A stretch of DNA of 64,000 nucleotides from Nocardia donostiensis (GTDB lineage Bacteria; Actinomycetota; Actinomycetes; Mycobacteriales; Mycobacteriaceae). A program made the translations under genes and the position numbers. Numbering within the stretch: position 1 is the stretch's first letter; every line of letters starts with the position of its first letter. This document shows, one piece after another, positions 35,724-45,396 of this stretch. The DNA is taken from positions 62,001-126,000 of the forward strand of contig NZ_MUKP01000014.1 of NCBI RefSeq assembly GCF_002081715.1. Direction: 5' to 3'. Under the pieces are notes generated by a model that saw only the letters and a program-made list of their open reading frames with translations, was not told the origin of the DNA and searched no databases.

Positions 35724-36167
35724 ATGACCTCGTTCGGTGACCTGCTCGGCCCGCAACCGGTACTGCTACCGGAGAACTCCGATGCCGAAGACGCCCTGAT
35801 CGAAGGCGTGGATCCGGCCCGGGTAGCGGCCGACCATCCCGCCGCATCGATCGCATGGGCGTATCTGGCCGAAGCCGCCCTAGCCCGCGCCGCAAACGAC
35901 GCCGAACCGATCAACCACGATGTGGTGGCTGCGTATGCGTTCGCCCGCACCGGTTATCACCGCGGCCTCGACCTGCTGCGCCGCAGCGGGTGGAAGGGTT
36001 TCGGCCCGGTGCCGTGGAGCCATGAACCCAACCGTGGTTTCCTGCGCAGCGTCGGCGCGCTCGCCAAAGCGGCACGCGCCGTCGGCGAAACCGATGAGTA
36101 CGCCCGCTGCCTCGACCTGTTGGAAGACTGCGACCCCCAGGCCGCGAGCCAGCTGGGACTCGACTGA
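35724..36167 (+). CDS. DUF3151 family protein (Rv0360c-like)
   Basis: A 147-residue soluble protein of the actinobacterial DUF3151 family. It begins MTSFGDLLGPQPVLLPENSD and carries the typical helical body (HPAASIAWAYLAEAALARA, AYAFARTGYHRGLDLLRRSG, PWSHEPNRGFLRSVGALAKA). No function is established for the family. ATG 35724 gives the N-terminus usual for the family; ATG 35715 would add MKP. It is divergent from the Rv0361-type gene with an 83-bp gap, and the FUSC gene starts 8 bp after it. Same neighbours as in M. tuberculosis. Confidence 0.85.
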   Translation: MTSFGDLLGPQPVLLPENSDAEDALIEGVDPARVAADHPAASIAWAYLAEAALARAANDAEPINHDVVAAYAFARTGYHRGLDLLRRSGWKGFGPVPWSHEPNRGFLRSVGALAKAARAVGETDEYARCLDLLEDCDPQAASQLGLD

Positions 36168-36175
36168 TCGCTGCC

Positions 36176-37327
36176 TTGTCCTACGGAAATTCCCGGATAG
36201 CCACACTCGCCAGGGTGGGAAGCGCAAACCGATTGCGCCGATCCCTGACCCGGCTGCGGCTGTCTGCGCTGCCGATCCTGCAATGTGCAGTCGGCGCATC
36301 CCTTGCCTGGTTCCTCGCCAAAGAAGTGGTCGGGCACCAACTGCCCTTCTTCGCGCCCACCGCCGCGGTGGTGTCCATCGGCATCTCCTTCGGAGCGCGG
36401 CTGCGGCGCTCGGTGGAGCTGGTGGTCGGGGTCGCGGTCGGTATCGGCATCGGCGACCTGTTCATCTCGCAAGTCGGCACAGGAACATGGCAGATCGCGC
36501 TGGTGGTGGCCATCGCGATGGGTTTGGCCGTGTTCATGGACGGCGGCACGATCATCGCCATGCAGGCTTCCGGATCGGCGGTGCTGGTCGCGACCCTGAT
36601 GCCGCCGGAAGCGGGCGGCGGTTTCTCCCGCATGATCGACGCCTTGATCGGCGGCCTGGTCGGAGTGGTCGTGGTGGCCGCCATCCCGCTGCACCCGGTG
36701 CGCCGCGCCCGCGAGCACGCCGCCGCGGTCCTCGGCGTGATGAGCAAGGCACTGTCCGAAGGTGCGGCGGGCCTGCTCGAACAGGACCCGCAGAAACTGC
36801 ATGACGCGCTCACCGCGGTACGCGCCACCCAACCACAGCTCGACGCCTTGCGTAGATCGCTGGAAGGCGGCAGGGAAATCAGCCGGATTTCACCCCTGTA
36901 CTGGAATTCGCGTAAACGACTGGAAAACATCAGAACCGCTGCGGACCCGCTCGACAACGCCGTCCGCAACACCCGAGTGCTGCTGCGCCGCTCGCTCACC
37001 CTGGTCCGCGATGACGAAATCCTCGACCCGCGCATGATCGACATGGTGCAGCAGCTGTCCGATGCGGTGGACGTGCTGCGCCAGGTGATGCTGGCCGACC
37101 CCGGAGAACAACCCGACCGTGCCGAAGGAGCGCGAGTGCTGCGCAGCATCGCCAAACAAGCCCAACCAGACCTGGTAGCGGGCGCGGGCCTGTCTGCGCA
37201 TGTCGTTTTCGCGCAGATCCGGTCCACGCTGGTCGATCTGATGCAGGTATGCGGTCTGCAACGTATTTCGGCGATCGCGCTGCTCCCGCCGACCGTCTCC
37301 AACCCCTATGTGACTCCCCGTAATTGA
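36176..37327 (+). CDS. FUSC-family membrane protein (aromatic acid exporter-like)
   Basis: A 383-residue protein with an N-terminal membrane domain of about six helices (LQCAVGASLAWFLAKEVVG, FFAPTAAVVSIGISFGARLR, IALVVAIAMGLAVFMDGG, LIGGLVGVVVVAAIPLHPVR) and a C-terminal helical cytoplasmic region. This matches the FUSC/YccS group, some of which export fusaric or p-hydroxybenzoic acids. The substrate is unknown. The start is uncertain: TTG 36176 or GTG 36215, neither with a good ribosome site. The 8-bp gap after the DUF3151 stop favours co-transcription. Confidence 0.75.
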   Translation: MSYGNSRIATLARVGSANRLRRSLTRLRLSALPILQCAVGASLAWFLAKEVVGHQLPFFAPTAAVVSIGISFGARLRRSVELVVGVAVGIGIGDLFISQVGTGTWQIALVVAIAMGLAVFMDGGTIIAMQASGSAVLVATLMPPEAGGGFSRMIDALIGGLVGVVVVAAIPLHPVRRAREHAAAVLGVMSKALSEGAAGLLEQDPQKLHDALTAVRATQPQLDALRRSLEGGREISRISPLYWNSRKRLENIRTAADPLDNAVRNTRVLLRRSLTLVRDDEILDPRMIDMVQQLSDAVDVLRQVMLADPGEQPDRAEGARVLRSIAKQAQPDLVAGAGLSAHVVFAQIRSTLVDLMQVCGLQRISAIALLPPTVSNPYVTPRN

Positions 37328-37514
37328 GTTTGCGCGAGCATCCGGACTACTCAACCGATTCCGGATGACCGGCCGAAATGCGCGTGTAGCCGCGTCCGAC
37401 GCAGCAGGCGTACCTGATCTTCGCGTAGTCCACTACTCGGGTGCGCCAGGGCTTATCGCCATAACGTGGCAGCGACCGGGTCCTACGAGGGGTGGCGCGG
37501 TCGGAACGCGGAGA

Positions 37515-37551
37515 GCCGGGCCGCCGGGGCGGACCAGCCGGGCGGCCCGGC
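37515..37551 (-). terminator. terminator hairpin after the M50 protease gene
   Basis: A perfect 11-bp stem, GCCGGGCCGCC (37515-37525) and GGCGGCCCGGC (37541-37551), with a 15-base loop begins one base past the stop of the M50 gene. No U tract follows. It also separates this transcript from the FUSC gene approaching on the other strand. Confidence 0.7.
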
Positions 37552-37552
37552 G

Positions 37553-38335
37553 TCAGGTCCAGAAACGAGTGAGGTAACCGCCCCACTGTGACCACAGCGG
37601 CGGCACCCCGGACAAGCTGTACAGCGCATACACCGCATCGAAGAACACTGCGTTGATCGCGGGCGTGAACAGCAACGCGAACAAGATCAACATGCCGAAG
37701 GGCTTGAACTGCTCGAGCCCGCGCCGCGTTCGATAACTCAACGACGGCTCCACAATCCCGTACCCATCCAGGCCCGGAATCGGCAACAAATTCAACAACG
37801 CCGCCGTCACCTGCAAAAACGCCAGAAAACTCAACCCGAACCAGAACGCCGCATGCTCTCCGGAACCACCGAACACCGCGACCACCGCCAGCAATACCAC
37901 CGCGCACACCACGTTCACCGCCGGGCCTGCGCCGCTGATCAGCCGCTGCGTTCGCACATCGAAATTATGCGAATGCACATACACCGCACCACCGGGCAAA
38001 CCGATACCGCCCAACGCGATGAACACCAACGGTAAAACGATCGACAACAACGGGTGGCTGTACTTCAACGGGTTCAACGTCAAATACCCGCGCAGCTCCA
38101 CCTCACGATCCCCCGCCCGCCACGCCACAAACGCATGCGCGAACTCATGCACACACAAACTCACCACCCAACCGGCCACCACCAGCACGAACACCCCGGC
38201 CTTTGCCCGCACCGAATCCAACTCGGCACCCCACGCCACCACCCCACCAGCCACCGCAGCGGCAACCACCAGCAGAAACACCGGGCTCGGCCGCACCGCG
38301 CCGAAACGCCGCCGCGCGGGCGCAGGAAAAGTCAT
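37553..38335 (-). CDS. M50-family site-2-type membrane metalloprotease (Rv0359-like)
   Basis: A 260-residue intramembrane zinc protease homologue. The zinc motif HExxH is in SLCVHEFAHAFVAW within a membrane helix, and the third ligand region is LLNLLPIPGLDGYGIVEPSL. Additional helices are PVFLLVVAAAVAGGVVAWGA, AGAVYV..., and PFGMLILFALLF. Such proteases cleave membrane-bound regulators, but no substrate is known here. ATG 38335 overlaps the stop of the upstream gene (ATGA), giving translational coupling to the Rv0358-like gene; a longer frame to 38350 is unnecessary. Confidence 0.9.
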   Translation of the reverse strand: MTFPAPARRRFGAVRPSPVFLLVVAAAVAGGVVAWGAELDSVRAKAGVFVLVVAGWVVSLCVHEFAHAFVAWRAGDREVELRGYLTLNPLKYSHPLLSIVLPLVFIALGGIGLPGGAVYVHSHNFDVRTQRLISGAGPAVNVVCAVVLLAVVAVFGGSGEHAAFWFGLSFLAFLQVTAALLNLLPIPGLDGYGIVEPSLSYRTRRGLEQFKPFGMLILFALLFTPAINAVFFDAVYALYSLSGVPPLWSQWGGYLTRFWT

Positions 38336-38991
38336 CGCACCAGCAACCAAGGCTCGTGATGCCGATAAAAACTCGCCCGCGGCACCTTACGATCCCCAGC
38401 GACACCATCCCGCGTCACCAACGCCCCCGGCGACCCCAACTGCACCGCCCGGCCACTCAACCAACGCCGCTTCCGCACCCGCTTCTGCACCGCCGCCCGC
38501 ACCCCCGGCGCCTCCATCGACGGCGACACGAACATCGCCGCCACCCGCCCCGAAAACAACCTCGCATCATCCACGTAAGCCTCCCCCTCCAACTTCTCCC
38601 CACCAACCCCCACAATCTTCGCGCGCCCCACCAACACCGTGCCCGTATCGTCCCGAATCAACGGAACCTCCGAAGCCCGCCCCTCCAACGCCTGCTTCGC
38701 CGCCGCATTACCCGTCCGCAACTGATACGCCCGCGAACCATACGTCTTCTCCACCGGCACATAACCGACCTCGACATGCAGCCGCTCCGTACGCATCAAA
38801 TGCGTCAACACAGCTGCCAAAGCGGCATCATCGCCCAACACGATGAGCCGCGGCAAACTATCGGCAGCCAACACCGGCAACAGATCATCGACAACAGCAG
38901 GATCCGGAATCGCATCAGTCGAAGTCGTCGGCTGCGAAGCCAACGCAATAGGCACCGGGACACCATCACAGCGGAGAACGTGGGTACTCAA
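38332..38991 (-). CDS. conserved hypothetical protein (Rv0358-like)
   Basis: A protein of about 219 residues with no recognised enzymatic motif. Its body (PRLIVLGDDAALAAVLTHLM, LIRDDTGTVLVGRAKIVG, RAAVQKRVRKRRWLSGRAVQ) suggests an alpha/beta domain, and synteny matches M. tuberculosis Rv0358 beside an M50 protease and purA. The start is uncertain: TTG 38991 lies 12 bases after a strong AGGAGG, and GTG 39003 directly abuts it. An upstream ATG at 39042 would put the ribosome site inside the gene. It is co-translated with the M50 gene. Some resemblance to lipid-kinase C-terminal folds is possible but I cannot confirm it. Confidence 0.75.
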   Translation of the reverse strand: MSTHVLRCDGVPVPIALASQPTTSTDAIPDPAVVDDLLPVLAADSLPRLIVLGDDAALAAVLTHLMRTERLHVEVGYVPVEKTYGSRAYQLRTGNAAAKQALEGRASEVPLIRDDTGTVLVGRAKIVGVGGEKLEGEAYVDDARLFSGRVAAMFVSPSMEAPGVRAAVQKRVRKRRWLSGRAVQLGSPGALVTRDGVAGDRKVPRASFYRHHEPWLLVR

Positions 38992-39064
38992 ACTGCCGTA
39001 CACCCTCCTCTGTCTGTATTTATTGTGCCGCGCCTTCGGCACGGCGTGTTCGCGGCCCCCCTAT

Positions 39065-39239
39065 GGCTCGCGTTTACGCCCTCGCGACTCGGGCCTTCGG
39101 CCCATGCGCGAGGGTCGGACGTCCGTCCGTCCCGGCGCTCCAAGCGAGGGTCGAATGTCCGTCCGTCTCGGCGCTCCAAGCGAGGGTCGGACGTCCCTCC
39201 GCCCCAGCGCTCCCAGCTGCGAGGGCGCAAACGCGAGCC
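39065..39239. repeat. inverted-repeat element with three 36-bp tandem units
   Basis: The arms GGCTCGCGTTTACGCCCTCG (39065-39084, plus C) and, as reverse complement, 39219-39239 match at 20 of 21 bases. Between them lie the small palindrome GGGCC-TTC-GGCCC (39091-39103) and three contiguous 36-bp units at 39108-39143, 39144-39179 and 39180-39215. Each unit starts GCGAGGGTCG and ends near GCGCTCC. A hairpin GTGCCG/CGGCAC lies just outside on the left. The whole could fold into a long stem with structured head. It sits in the 782-bp gap between the Rv0358-like gene and purA and encodes no plausible protein. Confidence 0.85.
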
Positions 39240-39483
39240 GGGCCACGAACAGGCTCGTAAGGCTCGCCCTCGACGGGGCTGGGTGAAGGAGTATTTCTCG
39301 GGCTTCGGTCTCATGATTTGCGGGGGTCGAAACGCGGGGCTGCTCCGAACCATACGGGAATGGGCGAGTGCGGAGGGAAGGGGATGCTGAGTTGGTGGGA
39401 GCGCGCGGCTGCAGAACGCATATATGGGCCGGGGTACTCCGTATGCAAACTGCGCGTGGCCGTAAGTCCACGCACGACCGAGT

Positions 39484-39665
39484 GGTACAGAAATGCGTAT
39501 GACCGGAGCGAAGGCGAAGGTATGCCCGGAGTGTGTGCGGGGAGGTACGCAGGCCGCACGCCCGGAGCAAAGGTGGTAGGAGGCGAACCACGCACAGCCG
39601 CGCAAAGCAGAAGGTGCACAGAAGTGCGCACGGCCGGAGCGAAGGCGGAGGTACGCCCGTTGCGT
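39484..39665 (-). repeat. dispersed GC-rich element, copy C (reverse orientation)
   Basis: Read on the minus strand it starts GCGTACCTCCGCCTTCGCTC and CGGCCGTGCGC (near 39660), then CGGCTGTGCGTGGTTCGCC, then CTTTGCTCCGGGCGTGCGGC. It ends with another CCTTCGCTCCGGTCATACGC module, the same order as copies A and B. It ends about 110 bp before the purA start. The stretch 39240-39483 between it and the inverted-repeat element shows nothing recognisable. Confidence 0.75.
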
Positions 39666-39761
39666 GGTTCGGGTCGGGTCGTCAGCTAGACTGTGCTTCC
39701 GGCCACCGCCTCAATACGGCAGGTAGCTGCAACACGGTGGGTGTTGCGCGTCGAACCGTAG

Positions 39762-41063
<1,302 letters not shown>

Positions 41064-41127
41064 CGTCCGCTAACACCTGCCACCACAACGGTTCCCGCTG
41101 GTGAACAGCGCCATCTACAGTATGGGA

Positions 41128-43746
41128 ATGGCTCGCAACTGGCCGATGGTCGAACGCGCGACCGAGTTCGAGGCGATTCGCGCTACGCTCACCGGCACGG
41201 AACGCGTCGGCGCCGTGCTCACCGGCGATGCGGGCGTGGGCAAAACCACCCTGGCCAGACAGGCCGCGGCCGCGGCCGGGAGCACTATCCGGTGGGTGGC
41301 GGGAACCGAATCGGCGCGCAGTATCCCGCTCGGTGTCTTCGCACATATGGTCGGCGTCTACACCGCGCACGACCCGGTGACGTTCATGTCTGCAGCACGG
41401 GAAGCGCTACTCGCCGATGGTCCCACCATTATCGGCGTCGACGACGCGCACCTGCTCGATCAACTGTCGGCGACACTGCTTTTGCAGCTGGCCATCGATA
41501 AGGCCGCCCATATCGTCGTCACCGTGCGCAGCGGGGTGCACGTGCCGGACGCGGTGACATCGCTGTGGAAAGACGGGCATCTGGTGCGCATCGACCTGAA
41601 CCCGTTCACCCAGCAGCAGAGCGTCGACCTGGTGGAATCGATGCTGGGTGGGCAGTTGGAAGGGTTCACCGCCAACCTGATGTGGGAATCCTCCGGCGGT
41701 AACGCGCTGTTCCTGCGACACCTGGTGGAAGGTGCACTGGACGCTGGGGCGCTGCGGCAGGTGAATGGGGTGTGGCAGCTGCGTGGACGTGCCGCGGTCA
41801 CCTCGGAACTGGCCGCGCTGCTGGAAGACCGGGTCGAACAACTCCCGGAACCGGTGCTGCGGGTGTTGGAACTGCTCACCTTCTGTGAACCCATCGACCT
41901 CGAGGTGATGGCCCGGCTCGCCGGCGACGAAGCTGTGGAGGAGGCCGAGAACCGGGGCGTTATCAAGGTTGTCGAAGATTCTGCCAACTTCGTGGTGCGC
42001 TACAACCATCCGCTGTTCGGCGAGGTGATCCGGCGCAGGCTCGGCATCGCCACCGCCCGCCGGTTACGCGGCCGCCTGTACTCGGCGCTCGAACAGCACC
42101 CCATCAATTCCGCCGCTGATCGGATCCGGTTGGCCGAATTGGCTTTGGACAGCGATAAATCCGCCGACCTCGAACTGTTCGAGGCCGCCGCTGCCGACGC
42201 TATCGGGTTGGCGAACCTGCCGCTGGGCGAACGTTTCGCGCGGGCGGCGGTGGAGCGGCGTGGCGGAGTGGAAGCGGCGGATCTGCTGGCCAGAGCGCTG
42301 CTGTGGCAGGGGCATCGGATCGAGGCCGAACGCACCCTGGCCAGTTTCGACCCCGACCAACTCAACGAGGTGCAGCTGGCCCGCTGGGGCAGCACCAGGG
42401 TGTCGAACCTGCTGTGGGCCATGGGCGATGCCGACCGGGCCGACGAAGTGCTGGAACTGGTGCGCAGCAAGGTGCGCCACCCCAAGATCGCGCTCATCCT
42501 GACCGGCCTGGCCTCGGCGTGCGCGGTCAACGAGAACCGGCTCGACGACGCTTTCGATGCGGCCGAACAGGTGATGAACGCCTGCGACAGCGGTACTGCC
42601 GATACGGCGCCGCCGTGGGCGGTGTGGTGGGCCGCGTTCGGTGGTGGTCTGGCGTTGGCGCTGATGGGACGCGGCGCGGCCGCACGTCAATACGCCGAAC
42701 GCGGGCACGAGGTGGAAGCACATATCGACGGCCTCAACCGGTTCATGTCCACGCATGCGGAAGTGCTCGCGTTGACCCTCACCGGCGACCTGGAAGCCGC
42801 CCGCCGCTGCGCCACCGCGTATTTCGGCTATTCCGCGCCGGGACAGTATCTGGCGTGGGGGATGTCGAAAATCCTGCAGGGCACCGTCGACGTGGCGTGC
42901 GGCCGATTCCCCGACGGTATCGATAACCTGGAACAGGCGCTGGCCGCCTTGTCCGCCGAAGGCGCCGCGGCCTGGATGTTTCCGGCGCGGATCCGATTGG
43001 CCGAAGCGTATGCGGCGCTGGGACGCACCGCTGAAGCCGCGGAGGCGATCGAGGGTGCAGCCGCCCGCGGCGGCAGGCACAGCGCCGTATACGAGGCGCA
43101 ACTCGATATTGCCAGGGCATGGCTGGCGGGAGCGGAAGGAGCCCGCACCGACGCGATACGAACCGCGCTCGAAGCCGCCGATGCCGCCGCCCGCGCACAC
43201 CAGCACGCGATCGAGGCCGTCGCATTGCACACCGCGGCCCGTTTCGGCGAGCATTCGGTGGCGGGCAGGCTCGCCGACCTGGCCGCCCGAGTCGACGGTG
43301 AACTGGTGCAGGTGCAGGCGCGGCACGCGGTGGCCCTGGCCGCACACGACGGCCCCGGCCTTGATACCGCGTCCGCCGAATTCGAGCGGATCGGCGCGCT
43401 GCTGTCGGCCGCGGACGCTGCAGCGCAGGCAGCGTCCGCGCACGAACGCGCCGGGGACCGCAGGCGACTGCTCGAATCGGCAGCCGCCGCCAACCGTCTC
43501 GCCGCTGCCTGCGGCGGAGCAGGCACCCCGGCCTTGCGGCAAGCCGCTCAACCGCTGCCGCTGACCGTCCGCGAACGCGAAATCGCCAACCTCGTCGCCG
43601 CGGGCCTGACCAACCGGCAGATCGCCGACCGGCTCACCGTCTCGGTTCGCACCGTCGAAGGTCACCTCTACCGGGCGTGCATCAAGCTCGATGTCACCGA
43701 CCGCGAATCCCTCGCGGCGCTGCTGCGAGGCGAATCCGCCTCCTGA
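41128..43746 (+). CDS. large ATPase LuxR-family (LAL-type) transcriptional regulator
   Basis: An 872-residue regulator of the MalT/LAL type. The N-terminal AAA-type ATPase has Walker A (LTGDAGVGKTTLARQ) and Walker B (IIGVDDAHLLD). The long middle part is Ala/Leu/Glu-rich helical repeats of TPR type (about 380-790). The C-terminus is a LuxR helix-turn-helix (LTVREREIANLVAAGLTNRQ, TVEGHLYRACIKLDVTDRES). The start is unsure: ATG 41128 gives MARNWPMVER typical of the class; ATG 41122 and GTG 41101 are alternatives. M. tuberculosis has the LuxR-type Rv0386 near its flavohemoprotein gene, but orthology is not established. Inducer and targets are unknown. Confidence 0.88.
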   Translation: MARNWPMVERATEFEAIRATLTGTERVGAVLTGDAGVGKTTLARQAAAAAGSTIRWVAGTESARSIPLGVFAHMVGVYTAHDPVTFMSAAREALLADGPTIIGVDDAHLLDQLSATLLLQLAIDKAAHIVVTVRSGVHVPDAVTSLWKDGHLVRIDLNPFTQQQSVDLVESMLGGQLEGFTANLMWESSGGNALFLRHLVEGALDAGALRQVNGVWQLRGRAAVTSELAALLEDRVEQLPEPVLRVLELLTFCEPIDLEVMARLAGDEAVEEAENRGVIKVVEDSANFVVRYNHPLFGEVIRRRLGIATARRLRGRLYSALEQHPINSAADRIRLAELALDSDKSADLELFEAAAADAIGLANLPLGERFARAAVERRGGVEAADLLARALLWQGHRIEAERTLASFDPDQLNEVQLARWGSTRVSNLLWAMGDADRADEVLELVRSKVRHPKIALILTGLASACAVNENRLDDAFDAAEQVMNACDSGTADTAPPWAVWWAAFGGGLALALMGRGAAARQYAERGHEVEAHIDGLNRFMSTHAEVLALTLTGDLEAARRCATAYFGYSAPGQYLAWGMSKILQGTVDVACGRFPDGIDNLEQALAALSAEGAAAWMFPARIRLAEAYAALGRTAEAAEAIEGAAARGGRHSAVYEAQLDIARAWLAGAEGARTDAIRTALEAADAAARAHQHAIEAVALHTAARFGEHSVAGRLADLAARVDGELVQVQARHAVALAAHDGPGLDTASAEFERIGALLSAADAAAQAASAHERAGDRRRLLESAAAANRLAAACGGAGTPALRQAAQPLPLTVREREIANLVAAGLTNRQIADRLTVSVRTVEGHLYRACIKLDVTDRESLAALLRGESAS

Positions 43747-43801
43747 GTGATACCCCGCTGCCACGGCGTGACGCGAGGGGTTACGCTGGCCGCCCGACAC
43801 G

Positions 43802-43880
43802 CATCAAGCGCACGGCTGCAGCGAATGCGGAGGTACGCATGGAGCGCACGGCCGCAGCGAACGCGGAGGTACGCACGGCA
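43802..43880 (-). repeat. dispersed GC-rich element core, copy E (two tandem cores)
   Basis: Two cores in tandem read GCACGGCTGCAGCGAATGCG-GAGGTACGC and GCACGGCCGCAGCGAACGCG-GAGGTACGC, in the same orientation as copy C. They lie between the LuxR regulator and the small lipoprotein gene, ending right before its AGGAGG ribosome site. Confidence 0.7.
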
Positions 43881-43894
43881 GGAGGGTGACGGCG

Positions 43895-44194
43895 ATGGCG
43901 GTATCCGCTTCGACAGCCGGTCGCGCGGCCGCGGCCCTGATCGGTCTGATCACGTTCGTCAGCGCACTGTCCGGGTGCGGTGGCGTGGCAGGCCCGGAAC
44001 CGGTCTCCGCGACGAGCTCGATCACCAGCATGTCCGCGACCGAGAGCCCGCAGCAGCGCGACCGGCGTATCCGCGACGAGCTCATCGAACTCGGCTGCGA
44101 CAGTAGCGCCTGCATTCAGACCTACTTCGGCTGCCGCGACGGGTACATTACCGGCGACGCCTGCGAGTTCTACCGGCAGCATCCGCTCGAATAA
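43895..44194 (+). CDS. small predicted lipoprotein with four-cysteine C-terminal domain
   Basis: A 99-residue protein. A lipoprotein signal (LITFVSALSGCGG, lipobox Cys28) is followed by a Ser/Thr-rich spacer and a compact domain with four cysteines (ELGCDSSACIQTYFGCRDGY, then ITGDACEFYRQHP), which could form two disulfides outside the cell. ATG 43895 has AGGAGG nine bases upstream; GTG 43886 is the alternative. No family is recognised. It is flanked on both sides by copies of the dispersed GC-rich element (E and D). Confidence 0.7.
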   Translation: MAVSASTAGRAAAALIGLITFVSALSGCGGVAGPEPVSATSSITSMSATESPQQRDRRIRDELIELGCDSSACIQTYFGCRDGYITGDACEFYRQHPLE

Positions 44195-44202
44195 GACAAT
44201 TG

Positions 44203-44395
44203 CCAGCACCTTCGTATTCGCGCGGCTGTGCGTTTTTCTGCGTACCTTCCGCATTGCGCGGCTGGCTGCGGTCTACCATCTACCGCTTCGTTCCGGCCGC
44301 GCGCTTTGAGGCGTACCTGAATGTTCGCTCTGACCGTGCGCTTGGTTTTACCTACCGCGTTCGTTCCGATCGGCGCCGAAGGCGGAGATACGCCT
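44203..44395 (+). repeat. dispersed GC-rich element, copy D (divergent)
   Basis: A more diverged copy between the lipoprotein stop and the hydrolase stop. CGCGGCTGTGCG occurs near 44220, TGCGTACCTTCCGCATTGCG near 44239, and CCGCTTCGTTCCGGCCGCGC near 44282. A reverse-oriented core end (CCGAAGGCGGAGATACGCC) follows at about 44376. The modules are those of copies A-C but reshuffled. Confidence 0.6.
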
Positions 44396-45248
44396 AGCTC
44401 GTTGCGGTGCGATCGTTGGCCAGGAACTCCGCCGCGGCGGGTGCGAGGATCGCGATCGACGGGTCGTGGCTGAGTTTCGCCAGTTCACGGTGTCGAGCGT
44501 TGGGTAGCACTGCGGCGATCGCGGCGGCGCCGGTGCGCAGTATCGGGGTGCTCTTGGCTCCCGAGATGACGAGGGTGGGGACTGTGACCCCGGTCCAGTC
44601 CGCCGCGCGCAGCGCCTCGCCGCGCATGTACGGCCCCATCACCGCCCAGTCGTGCGGGGTCGAGTTGGCGGTGGCGGCCAGCCCCTTCCAGGCGGAGGTG
44701 AGCCGCATCAACAAGACGAACGTCCACGGAACACCCATTGCCTTGGTCATGAAATACCGGACAGTGCGCCCGCGCTTATCCGCCGCGACCAGTTCGTGCA
44801 GTTTCTTGTGCAGGTCTGCGGGCGGGACGTGACGGCCCTTTTCGACCACGAACGGCGGCTCGAACGCCACGATCCGCCCGATGCCGGGCACTCGGCCGGA
44901 CGCGGCGGCGCGCAATGCCAGGCCCGCACCCGATGACCAGCCGAACAGATGGGCGGAACCACCGGCGGCTGTCACCAGTGCGGCGATATCGTCGATCTCC
45001 TGGTCCACGTCGTAGGCGCCCGGGGTATCGTCACTGTCGCCCCGGCCGCGGCGGTCGTAGTTGAGGACGGTGAACCCGTACTCCTCGGCCAGCACTTGCG
45101 CCAGTTCGACCATCTTCGGGAACTTCCGGTAGCTGAATGCGCCGCCGACCAGGATGACCGTTCCCGCGTCGCCTCCGGTAACGCGGTCGAACGCGATGGT
45201 GGTGCCGTCGGCGGAAACGACGGTTGCAGTGGCGGTTTCGGTCGGCAT
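44394..45248 (-). CDS. alpha/beta-fold hydrolase
   Basis: A 284-residue soluble hydrolase. The nucleophile elbow is HLFGWSSGAGLALRA (Ser105). The oxyanion region has VILVGGAFSYRKFPK, the acid is probably in PTLVISGAKSTPIL, and the catalytic His is in LAKLSHDPSIAIL. ATG 45248 has AGGAG six bases upstream; an open frame to 45365 lacks support. The substrate is unknown. The protein resembles small esterases or haloperoxidase-like hydrolases widespread in actinobacteria. Confidence 0.87.
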   Translation of the reverse strand: MPTETATATVVSADGTTIAFDRVTGGDAGTVILVGGAFSYRKFPKMVELAQVLAEEYGFTVLNYDRRGRGDSDDTPGAYDVDQEIDDIAALVTAAGGSAHLFGWSSGAGLALRAAASGRVPGIGRIVAFEPPFVVEKGRHVPPADLHKKLHELVAADKRGRTVRYFMTKAMGVPWTFVLLMRLTSAWKGLAATANSTPHDWAVMGPYMRGEALRAADWTGVTVPTLVISGAKSTPILRTGAAAIAAVLPNARHRELAKLSHDPSIAILAPAAAEFLANDRTATS

Positions 45249-45396
45249 GGTCTGCTCCTGAAATGTTGTTCGGTAACGCGGGGTGACGATGATCGCGGCG
45301 TTTCGTCGTATGGACGGTGCGGCTGATGTGGATTCATCGGCGATCTGCACGGAATTCCGCCGCACGGGCTTGCTGGGTAGCGGCTGCTTGCTTCTG

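Noticed and set aside
37347..37907. 186-codon ORF antisense/off-frame in the M50 3' region
   Set aside because: It is a shadow frame of the M50 gene and runs across the terminator hairpin.
39065..39239. CRISPR array interpretation of the 36-bp repeats
   Set aside because: The units are directly contiguous with no spacers, only three in number, and no cas genes are nearby.
38843..39286. 147-codon ORF with three 12-residue repeats (SVRPGAPSEGRT-like)
   Set aside because: The repeats only reflect the 36-bp tandem DNA units. The ORF overlaps the 5' part of the Rv0358-like gene on the other strand and has no supporting signals.
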